Shown in pieces: positions 28,101 through 40,100 of a DNA stretch of 64,000 bases. Made by a program: the position numbers and the translations under genes. Where the stretch lies: contig OU452199.1 in NCBI GenBank assembly GCA_911728435.2, positions 7,450,860 through 7,514,859 on the forward strand, in the 5' to 3' direction. The stretch is from Apoderus coryli (Eukaryota; Arthropoda; Insecta; Coleoptera; Attelabidae). The notes beneath the pieces are model-generated. The model saw nothing but the letters and a program-made list of their open reading frames with translations, was not told where the DNA came from and made no database searches. Position 1 is the stretch's first letter; each line of letters starts with the position of its first letter.

Positions 28101-31100
28101 ATCGAAAAATATTAATATTTTATCTCCAACCTCCTATAGGCGTTTTGTAATTAAAATTCTCACGCATTTCATTACATCGGTTTTGTATTATAGCTTTCTA
28201 ATGTGATTATCAGAAATAGTTAATAATTCACATTTAATTAATTTTGGTGAGACCACCCTATATACCTATTATAGTTGTGCATATTTCAATATGTAAATAT
28301 TAATTAGTGGACTGCGCAGTCTCATATAGTGGTATGTCTATATAGTTAGTTTCTACCGAGCGTTTATAATAGGTGTTGCAAGATAGTGCATTGAATTAAT
28401 AAAATTATTTACAAGTACTATATATAGCATGGTTAAGTGATAGAGTTAATTAAATATAAGTCGTAATGACAACGTTGTAAAGTATAGAATCTAGTATGCA
28501 GCATATAGAAAATAGTATGACAGTAGTATGGGAAAGGGAAGTTGAGGAGTTTTTATTAATAGTAACCTTTTTTCTAAATAAGGGATAGAAAACGGAATTT
28601 TAGTATATTAAAACTTGAAAAGTTTTCAAAAATCTCTTCTTGATTGGACACAAGACGGCAAACATCGCCGATATAAATCTAGGATGGAAATCTAGAATAA
28701 AATAATGTGAAGTTTTGGTTTTGAACATCACAGAAAAAAATCTTACTGTAATATCAATATTAGCGATATGTTTGATTGCCTCTATTTTGGTTTAATGACA
28801 GTAATACTTAATTCATTACATTTCGGCCAACATTTAATATATACTTAATCCGACATTCCAGATATTATTGAAATTCAATTTCATATATGTTAGGCACAAA
28901 ACAGATATATTTTTTCTTTCAATGATTACAGTAATAATTGGCAACTAATATTGCAATTGTATTATTTCAAATATTGTTATATTACGATAAGCAAGAAAAA
29001 GCATTGGAAGAATATTATTTCTCTACTCGGATTATTAGATATATATCATTGAATTAACAACATCAAATTTTACTCGCTATCATATTCTACTATTTAAATA
29101 AACTAAATAATATTAAGTCAATACTTCTTATTGTTGGGACAACCTTAACTTATTATTGGGCCGGGCTAAATTCATGGATATATCGAAACACAAAACGTCG
29201 AGTATCCAACATTTTGCAGTCATGCATGTATCGAATTTAAGTATATAAATTAAATAAAAACTGGATTTTCGTACTACCTACCCCACTTCGTAAATATTAG
29301 TTTTTGACTTAAAAAAATGCTTTCATACGCCGATATCATAATAAAACGAGTTCAAAACCATTGATATAAAAATGTAGATTTCGGGCTGATGTATCGGGAA
29401 ATTTCGGAACTCCCTAGTCACTAGCAAAGCTTAAAACAATAGGTTATGTTACATTTATATATTTATTCTATTTGTGTGCCGGTAGCGCGTGTCTATATAA
29501 GTAGTTAAGTTCTATAATCTGCAATAATATATTATGGAAGACTTCTTAAACGCCTCAGAATTGGACAAACTAATTCCAATATTCTCCGGTAAGTTTTACT
29601 CCTAACTAAGTATATCTAATCATAAGTTTTTTACTATAAATTATTTTGTGTAAGCTTTTCGAACAATACTATTAAAGATCAGTCTAGCCAACAAATGATT
29701 TAAGAGGTACCTACTATAATGCATAATAAAAATGTTTTAACAAAACTATTCAGGGTGTTCCATTCAAAAGTTATGAATATTAAGCTTTGTATTTCACATT
29801 AACCAGTATAGCATGGCAGCATGGAATACATTTTTGCAACCTCAGATAACCTCAAAATTCAAAATATCCTGTTTTAACACGATGTAGGTAAACAGTATAC
29901 AAAGTACCGAGTGGGAGTGGGACACTATGAAGATATGGTAAAAAAGCACAAATACGATATTTGGTTTAATATTTTGTTAGTCGTACATGTTCAATGTTCA
30001 TGTATTAGAATGACATACATCTTTTAATGTATTGTTTATTTTTTGTACTGTGGTTATAGAGTAATATTTTTTTTATTACAATACAATGTATTATAGAATT
30101 AATAAAACTGTTTTTGAATAAAAACTTTCTTTTATTTCATACAATTAGTTAACGTGATAGTTTTATTAAATTAAGTAATTAATTTCTCTCCAGGATTATA
30201 TATAAAATTGATTTAAAATGACAAAACAATTATTTCAATACCAAAATATATTCTGTCTATAATTTCTGTATTCCCCTTAAAAAGCAATAAATGTTCTATC
30301 AACGATAGTGACACTTAGTCCAATCAATACTTTTTATTTAATTTCAATATATTCTTATAATTGAGGCATTTGATTGGAAGTCAATTAATTCTTATACTTA
30401 AAGCAATAAAGTCATATATTTCGCAATTAATCATATAAGTATAATTGAAAGAAATGTAGCTTTGATTGTGGAATACGGAATATATGCTATCATTGATTGA
30501 ATGTGCATATGGTTCATGATATGATAGATTTTTCTCTGATTGTGTATAAATGATCTTATAATAAGATGGACAAAACTAATGTACTTATTATATCTGTGAT
30601 AATTTGTGATATCGAGTAAGGGCGGACTCAGAATAGATGATTTTATAAAAAAATTCTCTTGTGTTTTGATTTCATCATCCTCAGACTTTTGGTGAGTGAC
30701 AATAATTTTGAGGTAATTTCTAAAAAGGGAAGGTTCTGCTAAGGCTAATTTTATTGAAGGCTTGAGTTATATTCTTTTGAAAGTTTTTACTATCAATATT
30801 ATTTTTGTTGTTGGGTTGGCACTTTAAATTCTTATTTTTGTCCATTTTTATTAGTAAAAATGTACTGGCGCCCTTAGACCTTAGTAGAGGCGAACCTATG
30901 GAATATTCAGTTCTATTGGGAATCTGGGTCGAACCCTAAAAGATTGACTAGCCTGGCATACGAGTGTAACCCCCAATAGAGCGCATGAAGTAAGCGTTAT
31001 AGTTTCAGCAATGTAAAATCCACTTCTGCAGCAGAAGTTCGTTGGAAACAATGACCTGCATATTATTTTTGGTTCGGCAGCTGCAATGCTGCTACGATAA

Positions 31101-34100
31101 GAGATGAAGACATAATCATGTGGTACGTTTTTTGGCTGAAAACAAACATATTTTCTATACAACTCAACTGGATTGACAACGTTCTTTTGATATTAGTCTT
31201 TGTATCAGCAAGAGTAACTAAAAGGTAGCGGTTGTCTTTTCCTATGATGTATTGCAGTCGTAGAGAGTGCAATTCTTCTCTTCTACATGCTCCACAAAGG
31301 CCAATGACAAGAGCACCCTAAAAATCAAGTAAAATGACACCGCAAACTAAGTAAATAAAGTTTACTTTAAAAGATGCAATAAAAATAGAAAACTCCCACA
31401 AATACATGATCCTCCATTTGTAGTAGGAGTTTGAATGTATACACCATATGCATTATCAAACAACAAAGAGCCACTATCTTACTCTTCATACACAATTGAA
31501 AAAGAAAATAAAATGTACGGCATTAAAAACACAACTTTGATGCGCCGCAATATTTTTTTGAAACATATTTTGAAAATGTGGTGTTTTTGTTGAAAAAATA
31601 TGTAACCCTGTATAAGTCACCATTCTGTATATTTTGTGCTTATGCTTTAATTTTTCTTATGGCGCTTTCTTAATTAAATTGCAGGTCAGACTCTCCCGCA
31701 CCGGCCGTCTAGCAATTCTATCCGTTGACAATCAACTGCCGGTGGAAGTTGTTTCTCCAGGGGCCTTTACGCAATTATCTCTGCCACAAAACCTTTATCT
31801 TGGGGGCGTGCCCAATTTCGGTGTTGTGTCACCCCAAGTGCGAGTTAGATCGTCTTTTGTGGGATGCATCCAAAAGGTAAGAAGGTACAGCGAGTTGCAT
31901 AGTAAACACATCCATACACATGGTATAACACTATTACCATACAAACGTTGTCTTCAAAGGAAGTTTTGTGTATGCAATTAACGATCAACAGGAGGGAGAA
32001 AACTTTGGGGGGCTAATGAAGAGGGTTCTTTATTCAATTTTTTCTGCTAGCTAAGATGTATAAGTGAGTTAAATAAGTTATTTAAAGTTATGCACTTATT
32101 ATGATGAACATTAAAGCTGTACCTACGTAATAACACAGCGTTCTATAGACAAGCCATGTACAGACAATGGCAACACCGTGGTTAGGAAATCGGTCTACTG
32201 TACGATTTCTTATGGGAACTCATGTTTCTATTACAGACTCAGTGGCTAAAACAGATTTTGGCTATGTTAAACCGTTTTGCCACAAATCGACTGGAACTCG
32301 ACGTTGCCAAATATACTGTTTCATGGCTTGTCTAAACACATCATACTAGATGTGTGCAAGAATTAGTAAAATTTTAATACCTAGAAATAGTTGAGAAGAT
32401 TATCGAACATGTTTAATGCTATATAAAAAGAAGTTTACTTATAAAATATAAGACAACATTCTAAGTGGTTTATATACCTCTCTATAATATCTACTACTAG
32501 TAACCTGCTAACCCTGAATGAATCGAGCATTTAGGTATAATAAAATTTGTCTTTGAAGAAATATTCCATCATGTCGATGTTTGCCCCAAAGTGCAACTTT
32601 TTTCTTTTTTTTAACTATTATTGCTGCAATGCACCACGTAAAAAAATAAGTACCTTTATTTGAAACAGACCAGAGCGGTAGAGAAATAAGTCTTTTTAAA
32701 GATTTCGGCCTGAAATTCGAAATATTTGCATCTTCAACAAAATGACACCTTGACAAAATTTGTTTCCTTGTAGATTGTTTTATCGGAGTCGTTTAGGCGG
32801 TTTGCACTCCCCTCACTTCGACCTGCAGAAGATCTTTTGTGAATGACTCTAATCTATGAATTGCCCAGCTGTCCCACACTTTTCATGAAGTTGATGATTT
32901 CTCTGGGGGCTAAATTCCTTGCCTGGTCAGGTGTTAGGGTCAACCCTCCAAGGTGTTTTAGCGTTTTGCAGAAAAGTGCCATGCATTCACAGAGCACGTG
33001 TTCTCTTGTCTCTGTTGTGTCTTAGCAAAACCGACAAGTGTTGTCCTCGGTTAGGCCCATCTTTTTGAGATGGTACTTCACTGGGTGGTGTCCCGAAAAA
33101 AGGCTTGTAATTCGCCTTAGGTCGCTTCTCTCCAGTTGGATAAGCTTCCCTGCGTTGGCCTCTGAAGGTTTGATAAACCTTTTTGATTGTCTTAGGCCTG
33201 GAGTGTTTCTCCAGTAGGACTTAAGTTGTTCCTTTTCCCATCTCCGAAGTTCTTCCATCATATGGCTTTTTGGAAGGCCAAAGATGGGTTCCGGGCCGCA
33301 GAACGGAGCGTTTACGCCCTCTTTTGCAAGTTGGTCCGCCGCTTCGTTACCCTCTCTGCCTTCACGTCCTGCCACCCATGTCAGAGTAATCTTTTTCCCC
33401 TGAGCTGCCAGTTGCTTTAGGGTCTGTTTGCATTCCCATGCTAGCTTTGACGTGAAGGTGTAAGACTTCAGTGCTTTTAACGCAGCTTGACTGTCTGACA
33501 TAATATTGATCTGCCGTTCCGGGATGCCTCTCTGCAGGCATTCTTGAGCACAACGATTAATAGCGTTGATCTCTGCTTGGAATATAGTGGGACTTTTCCC
33601 GAGAGATCCAGAGAGCCTGCAATTATGCCCGTATACTCCCATGCCTGTGTTCCCTTCTATTCCTTTTGAACCGTCCGTATACCAGACGGATGTGTTTTCT
33701 GGGAATCGTGGTTCACCATTTAGCCATTTTTGACGGTCTCCAATGACCACTTCAAATGGAATATCAAAATCATGTTTGCGTAGCAAAGCGTCCGACGGTT
33801 TTCTTCCTGAATCCAAAGGTATTAGATTCAGGATTCCCATGTAAATTTGTTTCCTTAGTATCCCGTCAGATTTTTGTAAAAAACAGTTTGCTTTATCTAT
33901 TTTGACCTAACATTAGATGTATTTTGATCAGCCAAAAAACCCAACTGGAATAGATTGTAACAGAGTCGTTTAGGACCTATGAAGCACCTCTTCACTTCAA
34001 CCTAAAGAGATATTTTGCGAATAACTTTTTATAAAGTTGCTTCATCGAGTGTTAAAATCACTCATTCAGGGTATTTCTGCTTTTGGCAGAGGAGTGCCAT

Positions 34101-37100
34101 GCAGTCGCAGTAAACATTAATCCATCATGTAGCAAAAATATTTCGGGTGTAATTTGACATTGAAAAAAGACCAACGGAACCAACTCAGATGACCTAGGTA
34201 ACGATTCAATATGAACCACTTTTCCAATCCATGTTTTGGAGAAACATTTTATCTAAAAATAGAGGAAACGAGGTTATGGCTTTAATAACGATACGTATAT
34301 CACTGAATAAACAGTATTTTTTAACAAATCCAGTTTCATTTAGTAAGTAGTAGGACAATACAAAGGTAGTCCGTATAATTACCTTAGTACATAGTAAACA
34401 GGAGGCTAATCCCAGGATGCATTTCGTTGAACCCTTTCCGTAAAACAATCTGACAGTTTCTATCCTTTCTGCCATGGAACAAATCATTTTGATTGTAGTT
34501 AAAGATAGTAAACAAATTATTTTTCAGAATATTTGCTTTTTCAAAGAGATATTCCCAACAGGATAAAATATCCTATAGATATCTGCAGGATATCCATCAT
34601 GAATATCCAGTATATCTAATTTATGCATCATGTGCAGATTGCAGTTGTTTGGAAACTATTTATAACTTTTTTATTGTGTGAAAGTTATTATATGTATTTT
34701 ATTTTTGTTTTCTTATTGAGGTTGCTATTAATGGTAGAGCCGTGGCTATATTAGCAGAAGCCCTTGGAGGGGCAAACGTAGACAATTGTCCACACCCATG
34801 TGTAGCCAAACCTTGTGGAGAAGATGGGGAATGTATACCAGAAATGGATTATTTCACATGCAGGTAAGATATTAAACGCCCACAAGATTTTAATAACAAC
34901 AACAAAATTGATCACCGCATTCTTCAAAAGAAAATGGATGAGATTGGTTTTCAAATCGACTTGATATGCTTTTTTGATTCCTGCACTTATGGACGTAGTG
35001 AGTTTGTCGAATACAACGGATTCAATTCAAGTGGTGTGCCTCAAAGTAGTAACTTGGCACCACTGCTATTTGCAAATGGATACTCTATGACAAGCAAGTT
35101 TCTTGCTTTGCGCACGATCTTAAATTGTATCGCGTTGTACAAAATCAGATTGATCGCTCTGTCTTGCAGAAGGACTTGCGAATGCTACAGACATGGTGCA
35201 CACAAAACAGACTCGCTCTTAACATTCAGAAGTGTAAAAGTATCAGATTCAATAAATAATTTGAATAACTGCGACATCGAATCATGCGAAATTATCAAAG
35301 ATCTTGGAATTTTTATTGACACGGAAATGTTATGTAACTAAATATGAAGAGGAAAAACAGGTCAATTGGGAAGCCGTGAAAAGTTCACGACAGTTATCAA
35401 TAACCTTGATTTTTTTTCTACAATTTGAATAAAAAAAATTATTTTTTTCCTTACATAAACAATAAACATTTATAATTTAATATAAGACCAAAAAAATTGT
35501 ATCAAGAGAAACATGATAGATTTGAATAGTTACCAAAATAGAATCCTAAGAATCCATGTGGAAATTGTTCATAAAACCCATTGACTAAATCCCCTAAAAA
35601 TTGCAAATGCTACTGCCATGGATAAAACATAATGAAAATGAGAATTTTATAAATCAAAGATTTTGCTAAAACTACACCAGTTAATTTGTGTCCAGTGAAC
35701 AATACCTAATCATCTAAAAACTTGAATTCATGATAATGATCCTCATTTTTAATTGTTGCATTGAACAGAAGCAGTGTTACAGGTCTTTAAAACCCAATCT
35801 TATTGGTGACTTCAACAATTCCACTAGAAAATTAATCAACTATTAAATTACTTTCCAGGTGTAAACCAGGCTACAGAGACAATCTGTGTTCGCGAGGTCC
35901 ACCTTCATTTCTAGGTACAGATAGTTATTTCCATCTCACAGATCCTACAACAATTGAAGCGATATCATCAGATCCTTTGGATATCAACGTCCGCTTTAAA
36001 TTATCTTCGGGATCCGGCCTATTGTTATGGGCATCTACAGAAAGTGGTTTTATATCACTTGGAGTGGAAAAGGGAGCATTGGTATTGAGGTACAGCTCTA
36101 GAGATAGACAAGAGTTAATTAGAGTTGTGCATAATAGTACTAATGTCCAGGATGGTTTGTGGCATAGAGTCAAAGCAGTAAGGTGAGTATGATTGATGAT
36201 TCTTTACATAATAATTGGCAAATATCCACTAGGACTACTTCACTTTTTTCCTATATGATCTAAATATAGAAACATGAAATAAACTAATATTTATGTGAAA
36301 TAAAACACGTCTTCTCCACAAACTAGATTCTTTATACGCTAAAACAAATTTAACAAATGCCTGACATGTTTCGGATCAAGCCAATTCCATCTTCAGTGGT
36401 TATTACACTTTAATCTTTCATTAAATGGTGATAAATTGGAACATTAGATGAAAACTTAACACATAGTTACAATTATTTTATTGTAGAATATTATCGAGGG
36501 TTTTAGATTTCAAATTTAGATTTTAACATTTAAAATATCTATTTTGTGGTTTTTCTTATATTCAAATTAATTTTGTAGATGTAATTGATGTTCTACTAAA
36601 TTAATTTGAATATTAACAACATAATTATATAAAAAGAAAAACCACAAAATGGATATTTTAAATGTTAAAATCTAAATTTGATATCTAAAATCCTCCAACT
36701 ATGTGTTAAGTTTTCATCTAATGTTCCAATTTATCACTATTTAATGAAAGATTAAAGTGTAATAACCACTGAAGATGGAATCGGCTTGATTCCGAAATAT
36801 GTCTGGAAATATTTGTTAATTTTGTTTTAGCGTATAATGAATCTAGTTTGTGGAGAAGACGTGTTTTATTTCACATATTTATGTGTCACTCCTCTCAGAT
36901 ATGGATTACTTCAAAAAATAAACTAATATTGTATACGAACTGAAAAAAAATGTGTGTCACAATTGGGATTCAAACCCAATATCTCCGGATTGCCGGTCAG
37001 GTGTTCTAACCTATTAAACTACCGTGGCACATAGTAGAAATGTCTTTCAGTCCGTATACAATAACGCCTTTTCTGTGTGCAGTGCTACGTTGAGATCTTT

Positions 37101-40100
37101 AATTTAAAGATGAAACAAAGTACACACTGCCACAATGCATTGTTATTTCTCATTGCAAGCTGCAAATACCAGATAAATGAAAGAAATCTATTCAACTTAA
37201 GTAGTTGGCACTGCATAATATAAATATAGAAACTAATATTGTGTGGGATTCGAACCCAACATCTCCCGATTGCCGGTCAGGTGTTCTAATGGTTCTAGTG
37301 GATAGAACACCTGACCGGTAATCGGGAGATGTTGGGCTCGAATCCTACTTGTGAAACTGATTTTTTTTTTCAGTGATCTTGCATTCATAATAAAATTTAA
37401 AAGAAAATCTATTAAAGATATTTTTATGAATTTAGTAGCAGAATTCATTATTTCCACTCCTATAAACAATAAATTGTTTGTGTGTGGTCAAAATGGTGTT
37501 TAAGATTTCGAAATTCGTGCCAGTTTAATTTATTTGTAAATTCCATTTTGCAGTCGCAAGTTCTACAAAGCTAAAAAAATTCTTACAAGCTCCTAATGTT
37601 AGATTCATCAAAACTCTATAGGTTTTCATTAGTGAATTATATAGACAAACTAATAAAGTAAAATAAAAAATTACGACCAAATATTCAATATAGTTTACGA
37701 TTTTCTACTAGTTAATGTCAGATTGAAAGTTGTATCGCCCGACATTCCCTCCTGGAGAAATGAAACGGTTAATAGGTCAGGTTTAGGGGTGGTCTTTTAT
37801 AGAACTAAATGTGTCTGTAAAATACTTTTGGGATTAAAATAATCTCTCTAATGTTCAAGTTTAATTTTGATTAATGTTTTGATAATGTATAAAGTTGGCA
37901 TTTGAAACAGGAAAGAGATTATGTACTTTGATACTAATGTTTAGTAAATACAGTTTCATTAATTTAAGTAAAATCTTAATGATGAATGAATGGTACCTAT
38001 TATTGGTGTAAAATGTTTTAATAATATTGCTTTATTTGCATATATAACAATAGTTATTGGCATCGTCACAGTCAGTATGTACATAAATGAAAGTACAATA
38101 TAAACAAACAAAATACTCAAACAACAAATGCGTGTGTAAATAGTACAAATACAAAACAGTAAAACAAAGTACATAAAAGTCCCTTAAAACTTCAATAAAT
38201 AGTCTAAAAGGACATAATTCAAATATTACAACAACAATCAACAGACTATAATATAACTTAAGATTAACAAAACACTAGAGTGTATAAAATTTAGTTAAAA
38301 TTTGTAGGTGAGATAGTCAGTATAGTCATATGGGACAATTTATTTAGTTATTATCACCTTCAATCTCTATACCTACAATAATTTATTTTCTTTGCGATCG
38401 TGTAGTTTCCCCACTGATTGGAAATCTTCTAGAGTGACGCCGGTTCATAAGAAGGGAGATAAACAGGATATTTCAAATTATAGACCAATTTCCATACAGT
38501 CGTGTTTTTCTAAAGTTTTTGAATTTGTGCTCCATGATATTATTATGAGCCATGTTAGGCGTCAGATTTCATCGGTACAACATGGCTTTTTTCCCGGTCG
38601 TTCTCCGTCAACTAATTTATTGGTTTTAACACAGTTTTTAACTGAGCGACTTGATAACGGGTGTCAGGTAGATGTAATCTACACTGATTTTTCTAAAGCC
38701 TTTGATAGACTTGATCATGGTATTCTACTACGTAAACTGTGTCGTTATGGATTATCTTATAATTTACTGCTGCTTTTGAAGTCGTATCTGAAGGATAGAT
38801 TTCAGTATGTGGAAAGTCGAGGATTTCGTTCCGCAAATTTTAAAGTGTCATCTGGTGTTCACCAGGGCTCTGTCCTTGGACCATTGTTGTTCCTGTGTTT
38901 TATCGATGATATTTCTAGTGGCTTGACAAATAGTTCGTTATTATATGCTGACGACTTCAAAGTATATTCTGTCATTAATAGTACTGAAGATTGTTCTCAT
39001 CTTCAGGACGATTTGAATGTTGTATATGAGTGGTGTGTCCGTAATAATCTTTATCTCAATATTGATAAATGTTTTAGGGTTTCCTATACACGGAAAATAA
39101 ACCCTGTAAAATTTTCATATTGTATAAATAATAGTCCATTAACAACTTGTGATGAGTTTAAAGATTTAGGTGTTTGGTTTGATAGTAAACTGAGCTTTAC
39201 TAATCATTACAATAATATAATTTCAGCATCCTATAGATCTCTGGGTTTTATTGTGCGCAATTCGAAAGAGTTTGTGACACCTCAAACACTCATTGTTCTT
39301 TTCAACGGATTTGTCAGATCTAAACTGGAATATGCATCTGTAGTATGGAATCCTATGTATGCCATACATATAACTAATATTGAACGAATCCAGCGTCGTT
39401 TTGCCAAGTTGCTGTGGTTTCGAGTTGATGGGGTTTATCCATCCATTGGGTTTCCTCATGATATACTGCTAAACCGTTTTAATCTAGTATCATTAAATAC
39501 TCGGAGAGAATATTCCGCACTAGTATTGCTCTTTAAAATTATTAATGGACTTCTTGACTGTCCAGAGTTTTTAAGCCAGATTCCTTTTTGTGTCCCAAAT
39601 CTACGTACACGTAATAACGGAATCGTATTTTACTTTCCGGCCCCGCGTACTAATTTGTTGTTGCGTTCCCCTTTATATTTTATGTGCCATACTTGTAACT
39701 CTGTGTCCGAGCAAATTGATATTTTTAATTCAACTTTGTCTTGTATAAAAAATATATTTCTTAGAATATAAATTTAGTGTTAGATATTAAGAATTTACTG
39801 TAATTTTTCCTGCCCTTTAATTGGATTATTTATCTGTCTGGACAGTGTATCTTAAATAAAATAAAATAAAAATAAAAAATAATAGGACTAGGTCTATTCC
39901 AATAGACGCTTCAAAGCAGTCGGTTAATGGACTTTAGTTCACATGCCTTTATTCTGCAGCAACGTTAGTTAATTTATCGTTGCACATATTATTCCTTCAA
40001 AATTTTGTAAGAATTGATCATTAAGACTAATTTAATGGCATTTAGAATTTGCATAGCTTGCTAAGCATCTATTAGTGTCGCAAGTCTTCTTTTTGTCATA

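Larger units (their letters stand above)
36291..36915. mobile_element. Inverted-repeat retroelement-like insertion with hammerhead-like cores in both arms
   Basis: The arms (about 36293-36585 and 36590-36877) are near-perfect reverse complements, with outer blocks GTGAAATAAAACACGTCTTC and its complement. The whole is flanked by a 14-bp direct repeat, AAATAAACTAATAT, at 36277-36290 and 36916-36929, and has split the tail of SINE copy B. Each arm carries a hammerhead core (separate entries). A long target duplication plus inverted terminal blocks with hammerheads fits Penelope-like element pLTRs, but no coding region is present. Confidence 0.7.
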
